Positions 26,327-35,133 of a stretch of 64,000 nucleotides of DNA are shown piece after piece. A model generated the notes under the pieces. That model saw only the letters and a program-made list of their open reading frames with translations, had not been told where the DNA came from and made no database searches. The translations under genes were made by a program, and so were the position numbers. The stretch is from Candidatus Mediterraneibacter pullicola. Its GTDB lineage: Bacteria > Bacillota > Clostridia > Lachnospirales > Lachnospiraceae. Every line of letters begins with the position of its first letter. The stretch's first letter is position 1. Location: contig DXAK01000043.1 in NCBI GenBank assembly GCA_019117065.1, forward strand, positions 60,671 to 124,670, given 5' to 3'.

Positions 26327-27184
26327 CTATCGTTCCCATCTGCCCGATGCGCCGCAGGGCAGCGCCAGCCCAGCTTCCGTGACAGGAAGCCCGATCTCCT
26401 GAGACTCCACATGACCGCCCCATGGTTTTAATTCCGTGGCAATCATATACGTAAGCACGGCTGGAGCAAGACCGGTGGTGTAGGAATTTACAAGAAAGAA
26501 CAGGGGATTTTTAGAAAGGATCTTTGTGCAGAGCTTGATGAGAGGATGGATCATATCTTCGATTTTCCATATCTCGCCTTTGGGGCCTCTGCCGTAGGAA
26601 GGCGGATCCATGATGATCGCGTCATAGTTATTTCCGCGCCGTATTTCCCTCTCCACAAATTTCACACAGTCGTCTACAAGCCAGCGGACAGGGGCATCCT
26701 TAAGGCCTGATGACACCGCGTTTTCCTTGGCCCAGCCGACCATACCCTTGGATGCGTCCACGTGGGTTACCTGCGCGCCTGCGGCGGCTGCCGCAAGGGT
26801 AGCTCCACCGGTATAGGCAAACAGGTTAAGCACTTTCACAGGGCGTCCGGCGTGCCGGATCTTTTCCGAGAACCAGTCCCAGTTCGCCGCCTGCTCTGGG
26901 AAAAGCCCAGTGTGCTTGAAACTAAACGGCTTTAGGTTAAAGGTAAGAGATCCGTAATGGATCTGCCACTGCTTTGGCAGGCTGAAAAATTCCCACTCTC
27001 CACCCCCTTTTTTACTGCGGTGGTAATGTCCGTTCATTTTTTTCCAGCCGGCGTGTTTTTTCGGCGTATTCCATATGACCTGAGGATCAGGCCGAACAAG
27101 GAGGTAATCTCCCCACCGTTCCAGCTTCTCACCGTTTGAACAATCTATCACTTCGTAATCTTTCCAGTTGTCTGCGATCCACAT
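26327..27184 (-). CDS. Class I SAM-dependent methyltransferase, RlmI-like
   Basis: 285 residues. The SAM site VLNLFAYTGGATLAAAAAG is about residue 118 on, and the catalytic-type motif MDPPSYGRGPKGE about 193. These match the 23S rRNA cytosine-C5 methyltransferase group (RlmI/RlmK-like) lacking a PUA domain. An AAAGGGAAATCAT leader precedes the ATG. Likely modifies rRNA, but the base is not determined. It is the first gene of a two-gene minus-strand unit. Confidence 0.85.
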   Translation of the reverse strand: MWIADNWKDYEVIDCSNGEKLERWGDYLLVRPDPQVIWNTPKKHAGWKKMNGHYHRSKKGGGEWEFFSLPKQWQIHYGSLTFNLKPFSFKHTGLFPEQAANWDWFSEKIRHAGRPVKVLNLFAYTGGATLAAAAAGAQVTHVDASKGMVGWAKENAVSSGLKDAPVRWLVDDCVKFVEREIRRGNNYDAIIMDPPSYGRGPKGEIWKIEDMIHPLIKLCTKILSKNPLFFLVNSYTTGLAPAVLTYMIATELKPWGGHVESQEIGLPVTEAGLALPCGASGRWER

Positions 27185-27403
27185 ATGATTTCCCTTTCTA
27201 TAACTGTCTGTCTGCCATGAAGCAGAGTAACAGATAGGATGCGTGCCTCTTTATAGAGATGGACGCTCATCTGATTATAGCACAGAGAGCGGGCAGGGGG
27301 AAGAAATATTATAGTAATTAGGTGGGGCATATGTTAAAATATAAGGCAGAAAGTTCAAATTAAGTTGTAGAACAGCTAAGATAAAATTATGGAGGTCAGC
27401 ATT

Positions 27404-28033
27404 ATGATCACAGTAAATGCAATGGGCGATATCTGCCCGATCCCTGTTGTAAAGACGAAAAAGGCATTGGGAGAATTAAATGGTTCCGGTCAGATCGAAG
27501 TCCTTGTGGACAATGAAACTGCCGTACGCAATGTCATGAAGATGGCAAAAAGCTCCGGCGCGGCGGCAGAACAGGAAAAGCTCGGAGATGGGCGGTACCG
27601 TATCCTGATTACAGTGGGGGAAGCGGCGGTTTCAGTAGCAGAAGAAAATAGGGGGAAGGCGGATGATCCATCTGAAGCAGCGGCATGCCGCACCTGCCTT
27701 GGAACCGTTGTGTCTGTCGGTTCTGACCGGATGGGTGACGGCAGTGATGAATTGGGGCATATTCTTATGAAGAGCTTTCTTTTTGCGGTGACGCAGCTGG
27801 ATGAACTTCCTGACAAGATGCTCTTCTACAATGGAGGGGCAAAGCTGACGGTTGAAGGATCAGAGTGTTTGGAGGATCTAAAGACGCTGGAAGAACAGGG
27901 AGTGGAGATCTTAACCTGCGGGACATGCCTTGATTATCACGGCATCAAGGATAAGCTTGCGGTCGGCGGTGTGACTAATATGTATAGCATTGTTGAGATA
28001 CTTCAGAGTGCAGTGAATGTGATCCGCCCGTAG
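27404..28033 (+). CDS. yedF: Sulfurtransferase-like selenium metabolism protein YedF
   Basis: About 209 residues. The N-terminal TusA-like domain has the cysteine motif DICPIPVVKTKKAL, and the second half (a DsrE-like fold) carries TCGTCLDYHGI. I start at ATG 27404, 8 bases after GGAGG; an in-frame ATG at 27389 lies in front of that site. In the Se-trait clusters YedF is thought to handle reduced selenium or sulfur for SelD. It leads the seven-gene selenium module. Confidence 0.92.
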   Translation: MITVNAMGDICPIPVVKTKKALGELNGSGQIEVLVDNETAVRNVMKMAKSSGAAAEQEKLGDGRYRILITVGEAAVSVAEENRGKADDPSEAAACRTCLGTVVSVGSDRMGDGSDELGHILMKSFLFAVTQLDELPDKMLFYNGGAKLTVEGSECLEDLKTLEEQGVEILTCGTCLDYHGIKDKLAVGGVTNMYSIVEILQSAVNVIRP

Positions 28034-28080
28034 TGAGAAACAGTGGAGAAAACTTGAGAAATTTATGAGGAGAGAGAACT

Positions 28081-29148
28081 ATGAACGACGGGATTCATTT
28101 GACACAATTTGCGAAGCATGGAGGATGTGCGGCGAAGATTGGACCGGATACACTTTCGGGGGTGCTGGAACGGCTTCCAAAATTCACCGATCCGTCTCTG
28201 CTGGTGGGATTTGAGACGTCGGACGACGCGGCAGTCTATCAGATATCGGATGACGTGGCAGTGATACAGACACTGGATTTCTTTACCCCGGTGGTAGATG
28301 ATCCGTATACCTTTGGACAGGTGGCGGCGGCAAATGCGTTAAGCGACGTGTACGCGATGGGTGGGGAGCCGAAGATCGCGCTGAATATCGTAGAATTTCC
28401 CGGAGAGCTCTCCCCCGATATATTAGGAGAGATCTTAAGAGGCGGTGCGGACAAGGTGCACGAGGCGGGAGCCGTCTTGGTGGGAGGACATTCCATACAG
28501 GACGACGTGCCAAAATACGGCCTTTCCGTGACGGGATTTGTCCATCCAGATAAGATTTATAAAAATTATGGCTGTCAGGCAGGCGATGTCCTCATCCTGA
28601 CAAAACAGCTTGGATCCGGTATTGTGAATACGGCGGTAAAGGCACAGATGGCATCGCCGGAGGCGGAGAGGGAGGTGATCCGGGTAATGACCACATTGAA
28701 TAAGAAAGCAAAGGAGACCGCGCAGAAATACACGGTCCACGCATGTACGGATGTAACCGGATTTGGACTTCTGGGACATTGCTCGGAGATGGCGTCCGCC
28801 AGCGGGGCGCGGATCGTCATACGACCGAAAAATATTGCTTATATTCAGGGGGCAAAGGAGTATGCGCGTATGGGACTTATACCCGGAGGGGCATATCGGA
28901 ATAGGGACCATGTGGAGCCTTTTCTTGAAGCAGGACAGGTTATTGATGAGATGTGGCTGGATCTTCTGTGTGATCCCCAGACGTCAGGCGGGCTTCTCAT
29001 GGCAGTGCCGGAGAGCGAGGCGGACAGTATGCTGAGGGAGCTTGCCCGTGCGGAGATAGGAACGGAAGTTTCTTTTGTGGGAGAGGTGCTGGAGAGCGGA
29101 TGTGAGAAAGGCCGTATGGTTCTGGAAATGGGAGAGGGAGACAGATGA
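28081..29148 (+). CDS. selD: Selenide, water dikinase
   Basis: 355 residues. It makes selenophosphate from selenide and ATP. The active-site region reads GGCAAKIGPDTL (about residues 11-22): the essential Cys and Lys are kept, but the second Cys of E. coli (GCGCK) is Ala. The core motifs DPYTFGQVAAANALSDVYAMGG and QTSGGLL are intact. The gene overlaps the following LysR gene by 4 bases. No Sec codon was seen in it. Confidence 0.96.
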   Translation: MNDGIHLTQFAKHGGCAAKIGPDTLSGVLERLPKFTDPSLLVGFETSDDAAVYQISDDVAVIQTLDFFTPVVDDPYTFGQVAAANALSDVYAMGGEPKIALNIVEFPGELSPDILGEILRGGADKVHEAGAVLVGGHSIQDDVPKYGLSVTGFVHPDKIYKNYGCQAGDVLILTKQLGSGIVNTAVKAQMASPEAEREVIRVMTTLNKKAKETAQKYTVHACTDVTGFGLLGHCSEMASASGARIVIRPKNIAYIQGAKEYARMGLIPGGAYRNRDHVEPFLEAGQVIDEMWLDLLCDPQTSGGLLMAVPESEADSMLRELARAEIGTEVSFVGEVLESGCEKGRMVLEMGEGDR

Positions 29149-30047
29149 ATCTGAAACAGCTTGAAGCATTTGTGCGTGTGGCAGAGACGAAAAGTTTTTC
29201 CGTTACGGCAAAACAGCTTTATCTGACTCAGCCCACGGTAAGCGCTCACATTGCGTCGTTGGAAAAAGAACTGAACGCTTGCCTGTTGGTAAGAAATACA
29301 AAGGGTGTGGCGCTCTCAGAAACAGGGAAAGAGCTCTATGCTTACGCGGAGCAGATGTTGGAATTAGAGCGCAAGATTAAGGAACGGTTTGGGCTGGATG
29401 GGAGAAGCGCAGGCAGTGTTCTCCGGGTTGCGGCATCTACTGTGCCGGCCCAGTATCTTCTGCCGGATATTATGGCAGTATTTTTAAAGAACTATCCAGA
29501 TGAACAGATCAAAATAATGGAATCTGACAGTGCAGGTGTGATCGAAATGATCCGCACTCACAGAGCAGATATAGGATTTACCGGAACAGTAATCGAAAGG
29601 GGAAACTGTACCTATTTTCCTTTCTATCAGGATGAGCTGGTGCTTATTACACCGATGGAAAAACGTTTCCTTGAGCGTAAGGAGAGGGGAGAAAATATCA
29701 GTAGGTGGATCGGGAAGGAACCATTTATCATGAGAGAAGAAGGTTCCGGAACAAGAAAAGAAGCAGAGAAGATTCTTTCCAGCAGAGGGATCAATCTGTC
29801 AGAATTTAATGTGGCTGCCGTTGTGGAGAATCCGGAGACAGTGAAACGTTCTGTGGAAAACGGGGTTGGGATTTCAATTTTGTCCCAGCTGACTGCGGAG
29901 GAAGAAGCAATGGCAGGAAAGCTTTTGGTATTTCCCCTAGAAGAAATGGGAGGGAGGCGGGCGATCAATCTCGTATATGACGCGGGATATCCACATCTTC
30001 CGGCAGCCGATAAGTTTATTCAAGAAGTGAAAAAGTTATATTTATAG
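29145..30047 (+). CDS. Selenium-metabolism-associated LysR regulator
   Basis: 300 residues. N-terminal winged helix-turn-helix (MNLKQLEAFVRVAETKSFS ... TQPTVSAHIASLE) and a C-terminal periplasmic-binding-like effector domain. It overlaps selD by 4 bases, so it is translated with it. This subgroup is often found beside selD and is called the selenium-metabolism LysR. A LysR protein encoded within the operon usually controls it, but the binding site and effector cannot be read. Confidence 0.9.
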   Translation: MNLKQLEAFVRVAETKSFSVTAKQLYLTQPTVSAHIASLEKELNACLLVRNTKGVALSETGKELYAYAEQMLELERKIKERFGLDGRSAGSVLRVAASTVPAQYLLPDIMAVFLKNYPDEQIKIMESDSAGVIEMIRTHRADIGFTGTVIERGNCTYFPFYQDELVLITPMEKRFLERKERGENISRWIGKEPFIMREEGSGTRKEAEKILSSRGINLSEFNVAAVVENPETVKRSVENGVGISILSQLTAEEEAMAGKLLVFPLEEMGGRRAINLVYDAGYPHLPAADKFIQEVKKLYL

Positions 30048-30251
30048 ATAAAATCTATAAATGTTTGAAAGCTATCAGGGTTTTCGATTGGACGGGCTTA
30101 AAAGGGCGCTTTATACTTATACTAACGGACAATGGTGTCAGCGTGCAGGAATACGTTGTTTATAGTATGTTGTTTCTTTATGCTGATGCTATATCGCAGG
30201 ATAAACGCTTTTGACTTATGGAAGCACAAGGAAAGGAAGCGAAAAATACCT

Positions 30252-31388
30252 ATGATCTATATGGATAATGCGGCAACAACGATACAAAAACCGGACGAGG
30301 TAAAGGCGGCTGTTACAGCCGCCTTTGATTCTATGGGGAATGCGGGTAGAGGGGCATCTCAGCCTTCTTTAGATGCGTTAAGGGTGATCTATGACACAAG
30401 AGAAAAGCTGGCGCATCTCTTTAACGGCGGGAATGCCAAGCAGATCGTGTTTACAGCTAATTCTACGGAAAGCCTTAATATTGCCATAAAGGGTATTTTT
30501 GAAAAGGGAGATCATGTGATCACGACAGTGCTGGAACATAATTCTGTGCTGCGTCCGCTGTATGAATGTGAGAAGCAGGGTGTGGAGCTGACGATCTTGG
30601 GATGCGACGGGAAAGGGAATATTTCCTATGAGGAAATGGAGGAGGCAGTCAGGGAGAATACGAAGGCGGTCGTCTGTACGCATGCGTCAAATCTGACGGG
30701 AAATATGATCGATCTGAAAAAAGTGGGAGAGATCACGGAAAGGTATGGCATCTGGCTTGTTGTAGACGCATCTCAGACCGCCGGGGTATATCCTATTGAT
30801 GTGGAGAAACTTCATATTGATATACTCTGTTTTACCGGGCATAAAAGCCTTAGAGGACCACAGGGAACAGGAGGCATGTGGGTGAGAGAAGGCGTACGGA
30901 TCCGACCGCTGTTGTCAGGAGGAAGCGGAATTGATACATACAATCCAAGTCATCCTACAGAGATGCCTACGGCTCTGGAGGCCGGCACATTGAACGGGCA
31001 CGGTATCGCCGGGCTGGGAGCGGCCTTGTCCTGCCTCGAACGGATGGGAATGGACTGTATCCGCGAAAAAGAACTGTCATTGATGCGACGGTTTTATGAA
31101 GGGGTATGCCAGATACCAGGAGTGAAAGTGTACGGAGACTTTGATACCGGCAGACGAGCTCCTATTGTTGCCCTTAATATTTGTGATTATGATTCTTCAG
31201 AAGTGAGCGACGCGCTCAGCGAGGAGTACGGTATTATAACTCGTCCCGGAGCGCACTGCGCGCCATTGATGCATAAAGCACTAGGAACGATAGAACAGGG
31301 TGCGGTGCGGTTCAGCTTCTCTCATTATAATACAGAAGAAGAAATAGATCTTGCGATAAGCGCCGTGGAAAATCTGTCGTGCGAATAA
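30252..31388 (+). CDS. Class V aminotransferase / cysteine desulfurase-like enzyme
   Basis: 378 residues. The PLP lysine lies in DILCFTGHKSLRGPQGTG (about residue 200), and the N-terminal MIYMDNAATTIQKP is typical of NifS/SufS-like desulfurases. A longer ORF from 30132 adds an unlikely N-terminus; ATG 30252 fits the family. A conserved active-site cysteine may lie in TRPGAHCAPLMHK (about 341). In Se clusters such enzymes are proposed to liberate selenium or sulfur from (seleno)cysteine. Confidence 0.88.
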   Translation: MIYMDNAATTIQKPDEVKAAVTAAFDSMGNAGRGASQPSLDALRVIYDTREKLAHLFNGGNAKQIVFTANSTESLNIAIKGIFEKGDHVITTVLEHNSVLRPLYECEKQGVELTILGCDGKGNISYEEMEEAVRENTKAVVCTHASNLTGNMIDLKKVGEITERYGIWLVVDASQTAGVYPIDVEKLHIDILCFTGHKSLRGPQGTGGMWVREGVRIRPLLSGGSGIDTYNPSHPTEMPTALEAGTLNGHGIAGLGAALSCLERMGMDCIREKELSLMRRFYEGVCQIPGVKVYGDFDTGRRAPIVALNICDYDSSEVSDALSEEYGIITRPGAHCAPLMHKALGTIEQGAVRFSFSHYNTEEEIDLAISAVENLSCE

Positions 31389-31424
31389 AAAGCGCGTCAA
31401 AGGAAAAGAGCAGGAGGGAAAAAT

Positions 31425-32519
31425 ATGAATCTGTCAGATTCAAAGAAAAAACTTGCCTTGGCAGGTATTGTCTGCGGGCTTGTGGCAGCATGTCTTGCAT
31501 ATTTCGGAAATCCGGCGAATATGGCATTTTGCATTGCGTGTTTTATCCGCGATACGGCGGGAGCCCTTGGATTTCATTCTGCAGAGAACGTGCAGTATGT
31601 AAGGCCGGAGGTCATTGGACTAGTACTGGGGGCGTTTTTGGCATCTGTTGTAACAAAGGAGTACCGATCTACAGCGGGATCATCACCCATGGTGCGGTTT
31701 GTACTGGGAATGATCCTTGTGATTGGCTCACTTGTATTTTTGGGATGCCCCCTAAGAATGATCATCCGCATGTCGGCAGGTGATCTAAACGCATGGGTGG
31801 CACTAATTGGTTTTGTCCTTGGAGTTGGAACGGGAGTATTTGCGCTGAAAAAGGGTTTCAGCCTTGGGCGGGCGCACACAGCAAATAGGATGAATGGTAT
31901 TGTGCTTCCGATACTTCTCGCGGGAGTACTTGTGCTTGCGATGGCAGCGTTGTTAAAGAGCAGTGAGAGCGGACCGGGGAGCATGCACGCACCGGTGCTG
32001 ATGTCGCTGGCAGGCGGTCTTATCTTCGGAGCTTTTGCCCAGAAGGCGAGGATGTGTTTTGCCGGAAGTATCCGCGATGTGGTCCTAATGAAAAATTTTG
32101 ACCTGCTGACAGTCATCGGCGGATTGTTTGTGGTGATGCTGGTCTTCAATATTGCCACAGGGAAATTTATTCCCGCGTTTGATACGCCGGGAGTGATCGC
32201 TCACTCTGAGCATCTGTGGAATATTCTGGGGATGTACTCGGTAGGATTCGCAGCAGTTCTTGCGGGAGGATGCCCCCTGCGCCAGCTCATACTTGCCGGG
32301 CAAGGATCATCTGATTCTGCGGTGACAGTGATCGGTATGTTTGCAGGAGCTGGGCTGGCGCATAATCTCGGACTTGCGGCCAGCGGGACGGCGGCGGACG
32401 CGGCGACAGGTGAGATCGTGGCAGGCAGTGTGCCGCTAAATGGGAAGATCGCAGTCATTATTTGTATTGCAGTTTGTTTTGTGATTGCGTTTCTGAATAA
32501 AAGAACAGAAGGAAAGTAG
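31425..32519 (+). CDS. yedE: Selenium metabolism membrane protein YedE
   Basis: 364 residues with about ten transmembrane segments. It belongs to the YeeE/YedE family: two GCPLR elements (LGCPLRMIIRM about residue 107, GGCPLRQLILAG about 280) mark the paired transport cores that handle thiosulfate-like ions in relatives. In selenium clusters YedE is proposed to import a selenium or sulfur compound. AGGAGGGAAA precedes the ATG. A TusA-like gene follows after 11 bases. Confidence 0.9.
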   Translation: MNLSDSKKKLALAGIVCGLVAACLAYFGNPANMAFCIACFIRDTAGALGFHSAENVQYVRPEVIGLVLGAFLASVVTKEYRSTAGSSPMVRFVLGMILVIGSLVFLGCPLRMIIRMSAGDLNAWVALIGFVLGVGTGVFALKKGFSLGRAHTANRMNGIVLPILLAGVLVLAMAALLKSSESGPGSMHAPVLMSLAGGLIFGAFAQKARMCFAGSIRDVVLMKNFDLLTVIGGLFVVMLVFNIATGKFIPAFDTPGVIAHSEHLWNILGMYSVGFAAVLAGGCPLRQLILAGQGSSDSAVTVIGMFAGAGLAHNLGLAASGTAADAATGEIVAGSVPLNGKIAVIICIAVCFVIAFLNKRTEGK

Positions 32520-32530
32520 AGGAAAATAGA

Positions 32531-32734
32531 ATGAAAACAGTAGATGCAAGAGGACTTTCCTGCCCAGAGCCTGTGATGCTTACGGATGAAGCGGTAAAGT
32601 CCGGCAAAAGACCGATAAAAGTGCTGGTGTCAGAGCCCCATCAGAAAATGAATATAGAGAAATATGCTAAGGATCATGATATCAGCTTTACCACAGAAGA
32701 GACAGAAGATGGCTTTGCGGTTATGTTAGGCTAA
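32531..32734 (+). CDS. TusA-family sulfurtransferase-like protein
   Basis: 67 residues. It has the TusA signature DARGLSCPEPVMLTDEAV, with the active cysteine at about residue 11. Such proteins carry persulfide sulfur (or selenium) between enzymes. It sits between yedE and a DUF3343 protein, which makes a chalcogen carrier role in the selenium module likely. An AGGAAAATAGA leader precedes the ATG. Confidence 0.88.
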   Translation: MKTVDARGLSCPEPVMLTDEAVKSGKRPIKVLVSEPHQKMNIEKYAKDHDISFTTEETEDGFAVMLG

Positions 32735-32781
32735 GCTGCCTCTGTGAAAAAACAAATGGAATGGACGGAGAAATAGAAACT

Positions 32782-33018
32782 ATGAGGAAGAAGGAATTAA
32801 AACTCGTTGTAACATTTCACACCACAGCAGACGCTATGGCAATGGAGAAGGCTTGTAGGGAGCAGGCAGTTCCCGGCAGACTGATCCCTGTTCCGCGTTC
32901 TGTTTCTGCAGGGTGCGGGCTTGCATGGTGCGCGCCCCTTGAGGAGCGAGCCCGGTTAAGTGAGATGATGCAGAAGATACACATCGGGGAGGAGGGGCTT
33001 TTCGAGTGCGTGCTGTAG
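32782..33018 (+). CDS. DUF3343 protein, putative selenium/sulfur carrier
   Basis: 78 residues, DUF3343 family (VVTFHTTADAMAMEKACRE ... GLAWCAP). Cysteines near residues 27 (ACREQ), 47 (AGCGLAWC) and the C-terminal FECVL are candidates for chalcogen transfer. I prefer ATG 32782, 11 bases after GGAG; ATG 32761 has no site. It ends the selenium module. Chemistry is inferred from the neighbours. Confidence 0.8.
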   Translation: MRKKELKLVVTFHTTADAMAMEKACREQAVPGRLIPVPRSVSAGCGLAWCAPLEERARLSEMMQKIHIGEEGLFECVL

Positions 33019-33218
33019 TCTAATAGTCCCATTTGCGGTTCCCATGAGGAAGAAACAGGCAATACAAAACTCTGTCACAATTCCAACACACAACTTTCAC
33101 AGAATGCTGATAACCTTTTAAACGTGCTTAAATACCTGTCTGCTTCATAGAATGGAGCAGGCAGGAGCGTCCTGATTTAGGAGAGGGCGCGCGGTAGTGA
33201 GAACAAGTTTAGGAGGGT

Positions 33219-34271
33219 ATGGCATTGATCGAAGTGAAAAATCTGGTCAAAAAATATGGAAACCATCTGGCCGTAGATCACCTGAATTTCAAGATTGAAT
33301 CAGGGCGTATCTACGGTTTTTTGGGTCCTAACGGCGCCGGAAAGTCCACAACTATGAATATTATGACCGGCTATCTCGGGGCGACAGAAGGAGAGGTGTT
33401 CATCAACGGGCACAATATTCTAAAAGAGCCCGAAGAGGCGAAAAAGCATATCGGCTATCTGCCAGAGCAGCCGCCGTTGTACATGGATATGACGGTGAGG
33501 GAATATTTAGAGTTTGCGGCAGAATTAAAAGGCATCAAGAAGGCAAAACGTGAGGATGAGATTACGGAAGTGGAAAAACTCGTAAAAATCAAAGACGTGG
33601 AACATAGGCTGATCAAAAATCTCTCTAAAGGGTACAGGCAGAGAGTAGGGTTTGCACAGGCAGTGCTCGGTTTCCCGGAAATCATCATACTGGATGAACC
33701 GAGCGTGGGGCTTGACCCGAAGCAGATCATTGAAATCCGCGAACTGATCCGCAAACTGGCGAAAAAGCATACTGTTATTTTAAGCTCTCATATTCTGGCT
33801 GAAGTACGGGAAGTATGCGACCATATCCTTATCATATCTAAGGGGAAGCTGGTAGCAAGTGACACGCCGGAAAATCTGGAGCGCCTGCTTGGCGAACACA
33901 ATGTTGTGGAAATCGAGGCAGAGGCGTCCCCGTCGGATATCCGGCTTGTTCTAAAGAACGTTCCGGGCATAGAAAAGATTGATATCAAGGAAAACGGAGA
34001 AGAAACGTCCACAACGTTTATTCATGAGAAAAAAGGCGAGGATGTGAGACTGAGCGTATTCCGGGCGTTTGCATCAGCGGGAATCCCGCTTTTGACATTG
34101 AAGGCATCAGGAACAACACTGGAAGATGTATTTATGGAACTGACCCAGAGCGATACTGTGCCTGAGGCGCTAGCAAAAAAGGGTGGCTGGGTAGAAGTTC
34201 AGACGGCTGACAGCAAATCAAATTCACAGGAGCAGGGAGAGGAGGTGCAAGAAAATGCTGGCGATTTATAA
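33219..34271 (+). CDS. ABC transporter ATP-binding protein (GldA-like)
   Basis: 350 residues. Walker A GPNGAGKSTT (about residue 38), signature LSKGYRQRVGFAQA, Walker B IIILDEPSVGLDP and the switch histidine in SSHILAE are all present. The C-terminal region carries extra, less conserved sequence. It drives the permease at 34255, which overlaps its end by 17 bases. With the GldG-like and DUF4340 genes this is a Gld-type ABC system, usually without a known cargo. AGGAGGGT precedes the ATG. Confidence 0.93.
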   Translation: MALIEVKNLVKKYGNHLAVDHLNFKIESGRIYGFLGPNGAGKSTTMNIMTGYLGATEGEVFINGHNILKEPEEAKKHIGYLPEQPPLYMDMTVREYLEFAAELKGIKKAKREDEITEVEKLVKIKDVEHRLIKNLSKGYRQRVGFAQAVLGFPEIIILDEPSVGLDPKQIIEIRELIRKLAKKHTVILSSHILAEVREVCDHILIISKGKLVASDTPENLERLLGEHNVVEIEAEASPSDIRLVLKNVPGIEKIDIKENGEETSTTFIHEKKGEDVRLSVFRAFASAGIPLLTLKASGTTLEDVFMELTQSDTVPEALAKKGGWVEVQTADSKSNSQEQGEEVQENAGDL

Positions 34272-35121
34272 AAGAGAGCTGAAATCCTATTTTCAGTCCA
34301 TGATCGGTCCGGTATTCGTGGCGTTTCTCATCGCGTTTACGGGCATTTATTTCATGGCGTACAACATGACAGCAGGATATCCGTACTTTTCTTACACACT
34401 CTCTGGATCTCTGATGGTGTTTATCGTGGGAATCCCGCTTATCACAATGCGCAGTTTTTCCGAAGAACGGAAGAATAAGACGGATCAGATGCTTCTGACT
34501 GCTCCGGTGAGCCTCTGGAAGGTTGTGTTCGGGAAGTATTTTGCCATGATGACGGTGATCGCGGTGCCGAATATTATATTCTGTATTTTCCCGCTTATCA
34601 TAAAGTCGCAGGGAACGGCATACTTGACTGTGGATTACCTTTCCATTCTTGTGTTTTTTCTTCTGGGGTGCGCGTACGCGGCGATCGGAATGTTCCTTTC
34701 CGCTCTCACGGAGAGTCAGATTATCGCGTTTATCAGCACGTTCGGCATCCTTTTAGTACTGTATCTGTGGGACGGGATTCTGTCCATGCTGCCGAGTTCG
34801 TCAGTGAGCGGGCTAGTAGGCGTCCTGATTCTGCTGACTGTCGCAACATTCTATATCTGGCGGATGACAGATAATGTGATCTTGTCCGGTGGTATAGAAC
34901 TGGTCGGGTTGATCGCAGGGATTGTAGTCTATGTCGTGAAATCGGAAGTATACGAGAACCTTTTGTCAAATCTTCTCGGGGAGCTGGCGATTGCCAATGT
35001 ATTTACAGGCATCACGTCCAACAACATCGTGGACATTACCGGAATCGCTCTGTATCTGTCACTTATTGCTGTATTTGTGTTTCTCACGGTACAGGCGATC
35101 CAGAAAAGACGCTGGAGTTAG
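34255..35121 (+). CDS. ABC transporter permease (GldF-like)
   Basis: 288 residues, about six transmembrane segments, with the short N-terminal MLAIYKRELKSYFQSMIGPV common to ABC-2 permeases. It overlaps the ATPase gene by 17 bases and ends 12 bases before the GldG-like gene. It matches the permease part of Gld-type exporters (GldF). The substrate is not known. Confidence 0.9.
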   Translation: MLAIYKRELKSYFQSMIGPVFVAFLIAFTGIYFMAYNMTAGYPYFSYTLSGSLMVFIVGIPLITMRSFSEERKNKTDQMLLTAPVSLWKVVFGKYFAMMTVIAVPNIIFCIFPLIIKSQGTAYLTVDYLSILVFFLLGCAYAAIGMFLSALTESQIIAFISTFGILLVLYLWDGILSMLPSSSVSGLVGVLILLTVATFYIWRMTDNVILSGGIELVGLIAGIVVYVVKSEVYENLLSNLLGELAIANVFTGITSNNIVDITGIALYLSLIAVFVFLTVQAIQKRRWS

Positions 35122-35133
35122 GAGGGCTGGACT

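Noticed and set aside
30132..30251. N-terminal extension of the cysteine-desulfurase-like gene
   Set aside because: The extension is hydrophobic and not found in the family; ATG 30252 gives the normal start.
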